38,777 nt of DNA from an uncultured Lachnospiraceae bacterium (GTDB lineage Bacteria > Bacillota > Clostridia > Lachnospirales > Lachnospiraceae): the NCBI GenBank assembly GCA_910588535.1, contig CAJUOO010000028.1, forward strand, positions 1 to 38,777. The letters are read 5' to 3'. The notes beneath the pieces were generated by a model, which saw only the letters and a list, made by a program, of their open reading frames with translations, was not told where the DNA came from and ran no database searches. Made by a program: the position numbers and the translations under genes. Below, piece by piece: positions 24,815 through 33,393 of this stretch; position 1 is the stretch's first letter, and the number at the start of each line of letters is the position of its first letter.

Positions 24815-25865
24815 CTTCCTCATCCTCCATCGGCAGCAGAAAATAAATCTCTGCTCCCCTTGTATGATTTTTACCACCGATCTCTCCACCATGTGCCTCT
24901 ATGATTGTTTTGCAGAGAGACAGCCCTATCCCCGTCCCTCTTTTCGAATCACTTCGATTATCGGTACAGATATATGTCCCATCAAACAGATGCTTCATCT
25001 GCTCAATAGGAATCCCCCGCCCATAATCCCGCACACGGACAAGTACCCATTTTTCCTTCTTGCTCACCGTGACAAGAATTGGCTTTGTGGTGCCGGAATA
25101 TTTTATTGCATTTTCCAGCAAATTTATCACCACCTGTATCAATAAAATAGAATCCACAGCGACCATCAGTATCGCATCTGGCAGCTCCAGATGAATATCT
25201 GCCATAGGATAACGCTTTTTCACCCTCTGGATACTCTCGTATAATATTTCCTCTATCGGTTCAAGACTTGTTTTTACCAAGGTTTCTCCTGAACCTATCC
25301 TTGTGATGGACAAAAGATTCTCCACCATATTGAGAAGCCAGTTGGACTCCTCACTGATACTTTTTAACATCTGTCTAAGCTCTGCCCTGTCCATATCAGG
25401 ATTGTCAAGACATGCCTGACTGGCACCAATAATGCCCGTCAGAGGAGTTCTCAAATCATGAGAGATCGATCGCAGAAGATTTGCCCGCATTTTTTCCTTT
25501 TCCGATTCCAAAAGCATCTGCTGATGTTCTTTTAAATTGGCGGTGGTTGTACCTGTAATCAGCGAAATTCCAAAGATCCCCAAAAACGTTATAGGATAAC
25601 CATCCTTCACAAAATTTAATTCCATAATCGGCTCAGAAAAAAAATAATTGATCGCTATCACTGCGACAACACTCGCAAGACTTCCCCAAAAATATCCTGA
25701 TGTATATCTGGCAATCAACACAATAAACATCACATACACTATCGCTATATTTGTCGTTAGCTGTGACATCACAAAGAAAACATAGGCGATCAATGTCGCC
25801 AGCACCAAGAGCGCCACCGTGAGCAGACAGTCTCTTCTAACGCTTTCTTCCCTTTTTCTTCTCAA
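24783..25865 (-). CDS. Sensor histidine kinase with DUF4118 domain (short KdpD-like)
   Basis: The 360-residue kinase starts with a four-helix DUF4118 membrane domain (about 12-110), as in KdpD, but lacks KdpD's N-terminal ATP-binding and universal-stress domains. Kinase motifs are intact: H-box SISHDLRTPLTGIIG, N-box VINLLENAIKYSG, G1 RVRDYGRGIP, G2 GTGIGLSLCKTI. It should phosphorylate the overlapping regulator. AGGAGG sits before the ATG; TATAAT lies about 30 bases further upstream. Confidence 0.88.
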   Translation of the reverse strand: MRRKREESVRRDCLLTVALLVLATLIAYVFFVMSQLTTNIAIVYVMFIVLIARYTSGYFWGSLASVVAVIAINYFFSEPIMELNFVKDGYPITFLGIFGISLITGTTTANLKEHQQMLLESEKEKMRANLLRSISHDLRTPLTGIIGASQACLDNPDMDRAELRQMLKSISEESNWLLNMVENLLSITRIGSGETLVKTSLEPIEEILYESIQRVKKRYPMADIHLELPDAILMVAVDSILLIQVVINLLENAIKYSGTTKPILVTVSKKEKWVLVRVRDYGRGIPIEQMKHLFDGTYICTDNRSDSKRGTGIGLSLCKTIIEAHGGEIGGKNHTRGAEIYFLLPMEDEEDGSKNTDIDY

Positions 25866-26019
25866 AGCTCCTCCTTATTCCTTCTTCATTATACACTTGC
25901 AATCAAACCCTAAGCGTGTTCTGTGCACTGTTTTCACAGTAATTTCAATAGTATAGAACTGCTTCATCGAGTGAGGGGAAGTAACCCTCCCCTCTCACCG
26001 CGCATCCGTGTGCATAAAA

Positions 26020-26047
26020 AATGCCGGCATCACACCGGCATTTTTAT
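26020..26047 (-). terminator. Intrinsic terminator ending the UPF0210 operon
   Basis: AATGCCGG (26020-26027) and CCGGCATT (26035-26042) form an 8 bp perfect stem with a 7 base loop and T-runs on both sides, so it can work in either direction. It lies 16 bases after the UPF0210 stop codon. Confidence 0.85.
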
Positions 26048-26062
26048 CTATTGTCCCTAAAA

Positions 26063-27427
26063 CTAGTTTTTAAAGCTGTGTATTGGTGCAGGAATCCGCC
26101 CTCCCCGCCTCACAAATGTCTCACAGGACTTTTGATTCACGGGCATAATTGGTGCGTAGCCCAACAAGCCTCCAAATTCCACCGTCTCTCCCACATCTTT
26201 TCCTATTACAGGTATAATGCGCACTGCTGTCGTCTTCTGATTCACCATACCTATAGCCGCCTCGTCCGCGATAATGCCAGCAATTGTGGAAGCAGGCGTG
26301 TCACCCGGTATCGCAATCATATCTAGACCTACAGAGCAGACACAGGTCATAGCCTCAAGCTTCTCAAGCGTAAGTGCCCCCTCCGCTGCCGCATCGATCA
26401 TCCCTCGATCCTCGCTGACCGGAATAAAAGCTCCACTCAAGCCACCCACATAGGAAGATGCCATCACACCGCCCTTCTTTACCTGATCATTAAGAAGAGC
26501 AAGAGCTGCCGTCGTTCCGGGTGCTCCCACCATCTCAAGCCCTATCTCCTCCAAAATCTCTGCAACACTATCTCCCACCGCAGGTGTGGGGGCAAGAGAG
26601 AGATCGATAATGCCAAATGGTATATTAAGCCTTCTCGATGCCTCCTGTGCCACAAGCTGCCCCACGCGTGTGATCTTAAATGCCGTCCTCTTGATCGTCT
26701 CACAGAGCACCTCAAAATTCTCCCCTCTCACTTGTTCCAAAGCATGTTTTACCACACCCGGCCCGCTGACGCCCACATGGATCACAGCATCTGGCTCCGT
26801 CACACCATGAAAAGCTCCTGCCATAAAAGGATTATCATCTGGTGCATTACAAAACACCACCAGCTTTGCACACCCAAGAGAATCCTGATCCTTTGTAAGT
26901 TGTGCTGTCTGTTTCACAACCTCTCCCATCAGACAGACAGCATCCATATTGATCCCTGTCTTGGTAGACCCCACATTTACTGAGCTGCAGACACGCTCTG
27001 TCTCCTTAAGTGCCTGTGGAATAGAGCGAATCAGCAGCTCATCTGAAGTCGTCATCCCCTTTGACACAAGAGCAGAATAGCCGCCAATAAAATTTACGCC
27101 CACCTCCTTCGCTGCCTTATCAAGTGTTTTTGCAATACTAAGATAATCCTCCACCGTCTTGCACGCAGCAGCTCCCACCAGCGAAATAGGTGTCACAGAG
27201 ATCCTTTTATTTACAATAGGAACCGCATATTCCCTCTCAATCTCCTGCCCTGTGCTAACCAGCTTCTCAGCAAGATGAGTGATCTTCTCATAAATGTTCT
27301 GATTGACCTTATGGATGTCGCTGTCGCAGCAATCAAGCAGGCTGATGCCGAGCGTGATCGTTCTGACATCAAGATTCTCCTGTTCAATCATTTTATTTGT
27401 CTCGTTGACCTCAAACATATTAATCAT
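26063..27427 (-). CDS. PFL-like family protein, UPF0210/DUF711
   Basis: The 454-residue protein matches the UPF0210 family: MFEVNETNKMIEQENLDVRTITLGISLLDC at the start, GVSGPGVVKHALEQ, FGIIDLSLAPTPAVGDSVAEILEEIG and a glycine-rich C-terminal part. Structurally such proteins are related to pyruvate-formate-lyase-like folds, but no radical-enzyme Gly motif is evident and no reaction is known. The gene lies 14 bases after the ACT-domain gene, a pairing conserved across many bacteria, and ends the operon at a strong terminator. Confidence 0.88.
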   Translation of the reverse strand: MINMFEVNETNKMIEQENLDVRTITLGISLLDCCDSDIHKVNQNIYEKITHLAEKLVSTGQEIEREYAVPIVNKRISVTPISLVGAAACKTVEDYLSIAKTLDKAAKEVGVNFIGGYSALVSKGMTTSDELLIRSIPQALKETERVCSSVNVGSTKTGINMDAVCLMGEVVKQTAQLTKDQDSLGCAKLVVFCNAPDDNPFMAGAFHGVTEPDAVIHVGVSGPGVVKHALEQVRGENFEVLCETIKRTAFKITRVGQLVAQEASRRLNIPFGIIDLSLAPTPAVGDSVAEILEEIGLEMVGAPGTTAALALLNDQVKKGGVMASSYVGGLSGAFIPVSEDRGMIDAAAEGALTLEKLEAMTCVCSVGLDMIAIPGDTPASTIAGIIADEAAIGMVNQKTTAVRIIPVIGKDVGETVEFGGLLGYAPIMPVNQKSCETFVRRGGRIPAPIHSFKN

Positions 27428-27441
27428 AGCGGTTTTCCTTC

Positions 27442-27714
27442 CTAGATCCGGTGCATCTTATTAAAGATATCTTCATGCTGCATCTTTACTGTCACGCCTA
27501 TGTGCTCTCCAATCTGCTCCAATTCCTCCGCTAAAGTGCCAAAATCCTTCTCCGACCGCTGCATGTCCACAATCATCATCATATTAAAATATTCCTTAAC
27601 TATCGTCTGAGAAATATCCAATATATTCACCTGATTTTCTGCCAGATACGTACATATCTTTGCGATAATCCCCACAGTGTCCCTGCCCACCACAGTAATA
27701 ATTGTTTTTTTCAT
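27442..27714 (-). CDS. ACT domain protein, UPF0237 family
   Basis: A 90-residue stand-alone ACT domain (TIITVVGRDTVGIIAKICTYLA at the N-terminus; VNILDISQTIVKEYFNMMMIVDM in the middle). Such domains bind small ligands, often amino acids, and act as regulators. The ATG at 27714 is chosen over the in-frame TTG two codons upstream because GAGGA lies 6 bases before it. Always found next to UPF0210, as here, so it likely controls that partner. Confidence 0.88.
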   Translation of the reverse strand: MKKTIITVVGRDTVGIIAKICTYLAENQVNILDISQTIVKEYFNMMMIVDMQRSEKDFGTLAEELEQIGEHIGVTVKMQHEDIFNKMHRI

Positions 27715-27768
27715 ATACAATCCTCATTTCTGCGCACCATTGTGCGCTCCTTCCTCTCTTCTCGTTTT

Positions 27769-28569
27769 TTATATTAAAACCATCTGAGACGGCATATCAC
27801 GCCTTGCCACCTGTATTGGAAAATCATCTCCCTTGTAGCAATTATCACCCATAGAAATCTCCCATTTCACTGTCTCATAGGCAAGCTTCTCGTAGTTATT
27901 CTCCTTTGACAGATGCCCCAGAAATATATATTTTAATCCATCGTGCAAAATCTTTGATATAAGCTTTCCTGAAAGCTCATTCGACAGATGTCCTCTGTCA
28001 CCCAGAATCCTACATTTTAAAGAATAAGGATATCCTCCTGTCTCAAGCATGCGCACATCATGATTTGCCTCCAAAAGAATCGCCTTCAATCCACTTAAAT
28101 TTTGAATAATATATTCATTATAAGTACCCATATCTGTGGCCACCGCCACCTTTTCCTTCTTATCATTCATAATTCGATAAGCTACCGGATTTGCCGCATC
28201 ATGTGAGATGGAAAAGGGGTGCACCGTAAGTGCCTCAATGCGAAATTCTTTATCCGGCAAAATGGGAACAAACAGCTCAGGCTTCATAACGCCCAGACTT
28301 TTTGTGCGCACAATCTCCGCTATCGTCTCCTTTGTCGCATAGACTGGAATATTATAGCGCCTTGCCAGCACACCCAGACCGCTGATGTGATCGGAATGTT
28401 CGTGGGTAATTAATATACCATTGATATCCGCAGCCTTAAGACCATTCTGATTCAGTCCTGCTTCTATTCTCTTGCCACTGATTCCTGAATCAATTAAAAG
28501 ATGCGTGTTTTCATCTCCTACGTACACACAATTGCCGCTGCTTCCGCTGGCAATACTAAACAATCTCAT
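27769..28569 (-). CDS. MBL-fold metallohydrolase, YycJ/WalJ-like
   Basis: The 266-residue protein has the metallo-beta-lactamase fold: N-terminal SIASGSSGNCVYVG, metal motif ITHEHSDHISGL (HxHxDH, about 55-66), and later metal ligands around EANHDVRML and FLGHLSKENN. This N-terminal SGSSGN pattern is typical of YycJ/WalJ, proposed to be an exonuclease linked to cell division and DNA replication coordination. Here it is not beside walRK. The gene sits between the Dabb and ACT genes. Confidence 0.87.
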   Translation of the reverse strand: MRLFSIASGSSGNCVYVGDENTHLLIDSGISGKRIEAGLNQNGLKAADINGILITHEHSDHISGLGVLARRYNIPVYATKETIAEIVRTKSLGVMKPELFVPILPDKEFRIEALTVHPFSISHDAANPVAYRIMNDKKEKVAVATDMGTYNEYIIQNLSGLKAILLEANHDVRMLETGGYPYSLKCRILGDRGHLSNELSGKLISKILHDGLKYIFLGHLSKENNYEKLAYETVKWEISMGDNCYKGDDFPIQVARRDMPSQMVLI

Positions 28570-28593
28570 CTAAGCCTCCAAAAACCTGTTTTC

Positions 28594-28899
28594 TTAAGAA
28601 ATACGATAATCCATGCACATGCGCACCTGTGTATAAGGTCTTACATAAGTATCTGCAACTCTCACATGTTCAGGATGAACGGCATAACCCTTCAGCGCAT
28701 CTTCATCCTCCAATGTGCTGTCAAGCATCACCTCCGCATTAGAGCTTGGCAGCGGCTCTGTCTGAATCACAATATCCAAAAGTCCCGGAACCTTTCCCTT
28801 AAGTCCCTCTAATTCTGCCTTCATATCTGCCTTGATCCGAACCTTTTCCGAATCTGACAGCTCTTCCTTCAACTTCCACAATATCACATGCTTTACCAT
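28594..28899 (-). CDS. Dabb (stress-responsive A/B barrel) domain protein
   Basis: The 101-residue protein starts MVKHVILWKLKEELSD and has the MVKHVVLFKLK-type strand and the VHPEHVRVADTYVRPY region of the Dabb family, small dimeric ferredoxin-like barrels. Members include stress proteins and polyketide cyclases; the role here is unknown. It starts 55 bases after the pectinesterase stop and 25 bases before the MBL-fold gene. Confidence 0.85.
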   Translation of the reverse strand: MVKHVILWKLKEELSDSEKVRIKADMKAELEGLKGKVPGLLDIVIQTEPLPSSNAEVMLDSTLEDEDALKGYAVHPEHVRVADTYVRPYTQVRMCMDYRIS

Positions 28900-28953
28900 C
28901 GCTTTTCTCCTTCTTCCCTTTCCTATCCTTTTTCTATCATTGTTTTCTTGATT

Positions 28954-29919
28954 CTACAAGGGCTTCCAATCTCCCAGTACCTTATCTACAGAAAAATGCT
29001 CTGCCTCCTCCTTGGTGAGCTGATAAGACCACGCCGCACGGCTTTCTGGTGCTGCGCCGGGACCCTCGGAAGCATATTCCGCATAATAAACCGTCTCCTC
29101 CGCCTCTGTTTTGTTCCAGTTATGCCAGCCTTCCTTATGGATATGCTCTCCCAGATAACACCGAAGCAGCACGGTCTTGGCAAAATTTCTCCACGGACGG
29201 CCAAGATAAACTGTCTGTGGTGGACAATCTGAGGTAAATCGACAATCTGCAAAAACATAGCCATACTCCTGCCCCTCCGGCGTGGACGCAGCAGTAGCAT
29301 AACCTTGTATATTATCTATATTCTCATCATAATTTGAATAAATCTCACAGTGATCAAAGTAGGCTGTCGCGCTCCCGAAAATAAAATCTACTCCCCCGCA
29401 GATAAAGCAGTTGCGGTACAGATGTCTTCCATTTATGCGCGGTGCAAACTCCTTCGGGCCTACAAAGCCATTTTTTTGAAGCACAGTGGGAGGAAGCGGT
29501 CCAGTAAACAAAGTATCCTGATCTCCAAGGAAATGGCATCCCTCAAAATATACCCTGTCCCCATCCACATAAGCGGCCAACGCCTGTCCTACCTTTCTGC
29601 CAGAACCAGCAAAATTCTCAAATGTAATATTTTTTGCCGTAAAATCATGTGTGTCAATAAAGGTTGACTGCGAGCGGAAGGTTCCACGATTCATGCCATC
29701 CTCCATAATCATTCTGGCATAATTATTATACGACAATATGGTGGAGGTCACTTCCTCTCCCTCCAATGTAATATAGGGCCGATCAATGGTAAGCAGCTCT
29801 GTATAAGTACCAGATTTTACAAAAATCGTAATAGGTTCTGTATTTTCCTTTGGCACAGAATTGATAGCCGCCTGCACACTAGAAAAATCACCAGAACCAT
29901 CTTTCGCAACAGTAATCAT
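28954..29919 (-). CDS. Pectinesterase (CE8 family), cytoplasmic
   Basis: The 321-residue enzyme removes methyl esters from galacturonan. CE8 active-site residues are present: Q112 (GQALAAYVDGDR), Q134-D135 (LGDQDTLF), D178 in the GVDFIFGSA motif, R241 and W243 in YLGRPWRN. The parallel beta-helix N-terminus VAKDGSGDFSSVQAAINS is typical. There is no signal peptide or sorting motif, so it should act on oligogalacturonides taken into the cell. Start 29919 is chosen because AAGGAG lies 9 bases before it. A promoter (-10 at 29982-29987) lies upstream. Confidence 0.93.
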   Translation of the reverse strand: MITVAKDGSGDFSSVQAAINSVPKENTEPITIFVKSGTYTELLTIDRPYITLEGEEVTSTILSYNNYARMIMEDGMNRGTFRSQSTFIDTHDFTAKNITFENFAGSGRKVGQALAAYVDGDRVYFEGCHFLGDQDTLFTGPLPPTVLQKNGFVGPKEFAPRINGRHLYRNCFICGGVDFIFGSATAYFDHCEIYSNYDENIDNIQGYATAASTPEGQEYGYVFADCRFTSDCPPQTVYLGRPWRNFAKTVLLRCYLGEHIHKEGWHNWNKTEAEETVYYAEYASEGPGAAPESRAAWSYQLTKEEAEHFSVDKVLGDWKPL

Positions 29920-29981
29920 ACAAATATTCTCCTTCTTAAAATTAAATAAACTACAGCAACGCCACTCTGTCATTACAGATG

Positions 29982-30010
29982 ATTATACTAAAAAAAAATC
30001 AAAAATACAA
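29982..30010 (-). promoter_or_regulatory. Promoter for the pectinesterase gene
   Basis: On the minus strand TTGTAT (30005-30010), 17 bp with an oligo-T tract, TATAAT (29982-29987), about 62 bases before the ATG. Confidence 0.6.
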
Positions 30011-30210
30011 GAAAGGAATCATATCTGCTGTTCTTTCTTAAAAAAGAACCTTTTTCAAATATCTGTTACAAATGGAAACAGAGCATATATCTATACATAA
30101 TTAGCAAAGAAATGGAGGCAAAAAAGGACATGGTGTCAAATGACGAGAATAAAAAATTGGATAACTTCTTGTAAATTTTTTGTCTGTTGTATCATTATCG
30201 GGAAAGTTCC

Positions 30211-30351
30211 GCCCGACGAACTGCCTGTGGTTCTCCGTCACCCCGCTTGCGCTTAGTGAAAAACGCAGCGGACGCTAAGCTCGTGAAATACCTCACTAAG
30301 CGCCGGCGTTTTTCAATAGGTTCCTTGAGAACCACAGGCAGTTCGTCGGGC
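30211..30351 (+). repeat. Palindromic repeat copy 3
   Basis: 25 bp perfect arms at 30211-30235 (GCCCGACGAACTGCCTGTGG...) and 30327-30351. Core as copy 1. Preceded by TGTTGTATCATTATCGGGAAAG, followed by CTATTTTATCAGTAAAAC, both also seen around copy 1. Confidence 0.88.
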
Positions 30352-30696
30352 TATTTTATCAGTAAAACAACACACGCTGTTATTCTGCTTGTGGAGAATT
30401 GACAAATCATTTTGCTGTCTCCATATAAAAGAGTATACTGATCTGTGAATACAAACAGAATAAAAATAAATATAAAACTGCAAGTATGCTCTATTTTCAC
30501 TTGTAATTAATATTTGAAAGAATGTTCTTTTTTAAGCAAGTACCACAGGAGAAATATTTGTTATATTGTAATTTGCCAGTAGGCTGTGATAATGGAAATA
30601 GATAATATAGTTTTTAAAAGATACATAGTTTTCATATAGTATTTTTAGATCAGCAAGCAGATAGATGAGAAAAATGGAACTGTAAGTGATGAATGA

Positions 30697-30840
30697 AAAA
30701 CATTCTTAGATTATGTGGCAGGTAAATGGTCAGAAGATGTATTTGTGAAGAAACGCAACGAGGCTGTAGAGAAGGCGAAGAGGAATCAGGAATGGAGGCA
30801 TGAGTATATTTGGATGAAGTTGAATAGATTCTATTTGTGA
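30697..30840 (+). pseudogene. Remnant of a PD-(D/E)XK nuclease family transposase (Rpn-like) C-terminus
   Basis: The frame, closed upstream by TGA, reads KTFLDYVAGKWSEDVFVKK then an Arg/Lys/Glu-rich stretch ending EWRHEYIWMKLNRFYL. That arrangement (xFLDYV.G, then VKxAKxNxEWRxEYM) resembles the end of Rpn/YhgA-type proteins. Only 47 residues remain, with no start and no catalytic core. Followed by a stem GCAGAGCA/TGCTCTGC. The rest of 30360-30960 is AT-rich with no recognisable gene. Family assignment rests on memory of the motif. Confidence 0.4.
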
Positions 30841-30845
30841 TTTTA

Positions 30846-30872
30846 GGCAGAGCATATCGTTGCTCTGCTTAT
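30846..30872 (+). terminator. Stem-loop after the nuclease remnant
   Basis: GGCAGAGCA and TGCTCTGCTT form an 8-9 bp stem with a short TATCGT loop followed by ATTTTG. Likely the terminator of the decayed gene. Confidence 0.5.
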
Positions 30873-31017
30873 TTTGAATAATATTATGAGAGTTTTCACA
30901 CTGGGGTACATTATGTGGAACGATATTATTTAGTTGTCTGTCCTATGAGTAGAAGTTTTTTCGGAAATTATAACTTTTTGTAGAATGAGCGTTCTTTTAT
31001 TATTTTGGAAGAGGTCC

Positions 31018-31063
31018 GTATAGCCAATCCGCTGTTTTCCTCCGTTACCCCGCTTGCTTTATG
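31018..31063 (+). repeat. Palindromic repeat copy 4 (truncated)
   Basis: Only the left arm (31018-31042, starting GTATAGCCAATCCGCTG, the same arm type as copy 2) and the first ~20 bases of core (TCCGTTACCCCGCTTGC) remain before unrelated sequence begins. Its flank TTATAACTTTTTGTAGAATGAG corresponds to the end of the composite at 19541-20114. Confidence 0.7.
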
Positions 31064-31135
31064 AAGACAATAAAAACGATTTATCAACCATCTACAGGCA
31101 GATTGACAGCGTAGTTTGCCTTGCTGATAAAAATA

Positions 31136-31275
31136 GCCCGGCGAATTGCCTGTGGTTCTCAAGGAACCTATTGAAAAACGCCGGCGCTTAGCGAGGTAGT
31201 TTCGAGCTTAGCGTCCGCTGCGTTTTTCACTAAGCGGGAGCGGGGTGACGGAGAACCACAGGCAATTCGCCGGGC
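31136..31275 (-). repeat. Palindromic repeat copy 5 (reverse orientation)
   Basis: 25 bp perfect arms at 31136-31160 (GCCCGGCGAATTGCCTGTGG...) and 31251-31275. The complement of the shared flank, GATAATGATACAACAGA, follows. Confidence 0.88.
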
Positions 31276-31440
31276 GGAACTTTCCCGATAATGATACAAC
31301 AGATAAAATAAAAATTATATTCTTATTTTATTAACACTCTAGCTGATCTCAAGACCCTATCATTCTACTCAGCTTCCCTGTATGATTTTAATTACATGAC
31401 AGCCTTATTAGCAAAACCAACTCAAAGAATGTTTTATAGC

Positions 31441-31538
31441 GTTCGGGAATCTATTGAGAACGGTCAGAACTTAGCAAAATATGTTTGAGCTTGGTGACTG
31501 CTATATTTTCACTATACAAGAGAAGGATGATAGAGATC
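31441..31538 (-). repeat. Palindromic repeat copy 6 (decayed)
   Basis: The order GGGAATCTATTGAGAACGG, CTTAGCA, GAGCTTGGTGACTGC, TTTTCACTATACAAGAGAAGG, TGATAGAGATCC follows copy 2/5 block by block (GGAACCTATTGAAAAACG, CTTAGCG, GAGCTTAG, TTTTTCACTAAGCG, GTGACGGAG) with many substitutions. Arms are lost. Confidence 0.55.
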
Positions 31539-31578
31539 CATAATTATTCTTTGATTGGACTCAAAAACAAGTTCCTTA

Positions 31579-33393
31579 TTATCGATACCATTCCTTCTGG
31601 CTCTCGTACATTTTTGCATACAATCCCCTTCTCTCCATCAGCTCCTCATGGCTTCCTTCTTCGGAGACTCTTCCATCTTTTAATACAAATATTCGATCTG
31701 CCCTCTTGGTAGAGCCAAGCCTGTGGCTTATAGACAAAGTGGTTTTTCCCCTGCTTATCTCATCAAATTTTTCGTACAGACGGCTCTCCGCCATTGGATC
31801 AAGAGCCACTGCCGGCTCATCAAGGATATAGAAAGGAGCTGGACTCATAAGCAGCCTTGCCATAATAACTTTCTGCCAGCTTCCCGCAGACAACTCCGTG
31901 CCATCTCCCGCCTTTTTCCCAAGAAGCGTATCAAACTTCTCCGGCAATGCCTGAATCATATCATATGCGCCAGCCACTCTCGCCACACATTCCATTCTCT
32001 TCCCTCCATCCATATGTCTGGCATCTCCAATCTGAATATTGACCGCCACCGTATCCTCATATCTTGCAGAATCCTGATAGATCGCAGCAAACATAGCTTT
32101 TCTTCTCTCAGGTGTATAATCGCGAAGCTCTATGCCATTGATAAGGATGCTCCCTTCATAACTGTCATATACACCTGTCAGAAGCTTTGCTATCGTCGTC
32201 TTTCCTGTGCCATTTTCCCCGACAAAAGCGTAATGTCTGCCCTTTTTTAGTGTAAGGCTCAGATCCTTAAGAATATATTTCGTCGTTCTTGGATAGCAGA
32301 AAGACACCTTTCTTAATTCCAGACTCTCAAACTCCTCTACATTTTCTGCAGGAAGCTCATTCGTCCCCTCTATCTCTGGCATAGCTGCAAATGTGGTTAT
32401 ATCGCCCAAAAATTCCATGCCGCGCTCCATCATCTGTATCGTATCATCCACTCCATTGTACAAAAAAACAACCATATCATACACTCCCCTTGAGAGGGAG
32501 ATAAACATTCCCAGGCTTATCACTCCTTTTGCAAGAAGTGAGATACGAAATAACAATATCAAAAAAAAGAGAATGGATAACTGAATAATCCCTGATATCT
32601 CTCCTTTCACTATATTGCGAAATCTTTGATACAACACCTTGGCAAATCCTTCCTCTTGTCCGTCTCTTCTCTTCTGTACATAATCTGTATAGGAAAATAT
32701 CGATCTCTCCTCCACCGTAAGTCTGTGCCTTAGCACTCCATCCAGATAGGCTCGCCACCTAAGGCCGATTCGTTTCTTACTCTGAAACTCCTGTCCAATC
32801 CTGCGCTTGCTCTGAATGGACACATAGACAAATGGTATAAGAAACGCAAAGACAAGACCGCCAAGCCACGGGCTCTCTAAGCCAAGAAGCAGACATATCC
32901 CCATCACACGCACCATATACTGTATAAAATTTCCCGTCTGCTGAATCATAGTCCATATGATTTGCTCCGCTTTATCCCAAATAGCATATTTTAGCTCCTG
33001 AAACCTTACATCCTCCAAAATGCGATAGGACACACGTGAACATTTCTTCACGACCTCATTCTGAAAGAAATACCCTGCTTTACTTTCACCCCACACCGTC
33101 AACAGACGTCCAAGATTATACCCCATCCTCTTCCAGATCACCATCAAAAGAAATAGAAAAAGAAAGGGCAGAAGCTTCCGCCACTCTGCCCTGCCCTCCA
33201 TACAGGCAAGTGCCCCGTCGATCATGCCTGCCTCCACAACAATCCACAAAGTACATACCATTCCGGTAATAAGCTTTTGTGCCAGTGTACCTGCTGTACC
33301 AAACGGGCAACACTGAAATGGCAGCAAGAGAAGATATTTTTTTCCATAGGTCTTTTTCTCCAGCTTAAAACCTTCTTTTCTTTGAATGCTCAT
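31579..33393 (-). CDS. ABC half-exporter (ATP-binding/permease) with degenerate signature motif
   Basis: 604 residues: six-helix permease region (~1-320) then the nucleotide-binding domain with Walker A GENGTGKTT (~391), Q-loop IYQDSARY, signature LSAGSWQKV (~500, normally LSGGQ.QR) and Walker B YILDEPAVALDP, H-loop SISHRLGS. The signature and the EPA-V after Walker B depart from consensus, typical of the weak half of a heterodimeric exporter. It is a paralogue of the 613-residue subunit in this operon. Substrate unknown; there is no C39 peptidase domain. Its ATG overlaps the kinase stop (ATGA). Confidence 0.9.
   Translation of the reverse strand: MSIQRKEGFKLEKKTYGKKYLLLLPFQCCPFGTAGTLAQKLITGMVCTLWIVVEAGMIDGALACMEGRAEWRKLLPFLFLFLLMVIWKRMGYNLGRLLTVWGESKAGYFFQNEVVKKCSRVSYRILEDVRFQELKYAIWDKAEQIIWTMIQQTGNFIQYMVRVMGICLLLGLESPWLGGLVFAFLIPFVYVSIQSKRRIGQEFQSKKRIGLRWRAYLDGVLRHRLTVEERSIFSYTDYVQKRRDGQEEGFAKVLYQRFRNIVKGEISGIIQLSILFFLILLFRISLLAKGVISLGMFISLSRGVYDMVVFLYNGVDDTIQMMERGMEFLGDITTFAAMPEIEGTNELPAENVEEFESLELRKVSFCYPRTTKYILKDLSLTLKKGRHYAFVGENGTGKTTIAKLLTGVYDSYEGSILINGIELRDYTPERRKAMFAAIYQDSARYEDTVAVNIQIGDARHMDGGKRMECVARVAGAYDMIQALPEKFDTLLGKKAGDGTELSAGSWQKVIMARLLMSPAPFYILDEPAVALDPMAESRLYEKFDEISRGKTTLSISHRLGSTKRADRIFVLKDGRVSEEGSHEELMERRGLYAKMYESQKEWYR

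Noticed and set aside
24125..25865. A complete kdp potassium transport locus
   Set aside because: No kdpA, kdpB or kdpC sequence occurs in the window and the kinase lacks the KdpD N-terminal domains.
19613..31275. Palindromic repeats as a CRISPR array or as ordinary terminators
   Set aside because: Copies are far apart, in both orientations, about 140 bp long and lack regular spacers; the T-runs lie inside the core rather than after the outer stem.
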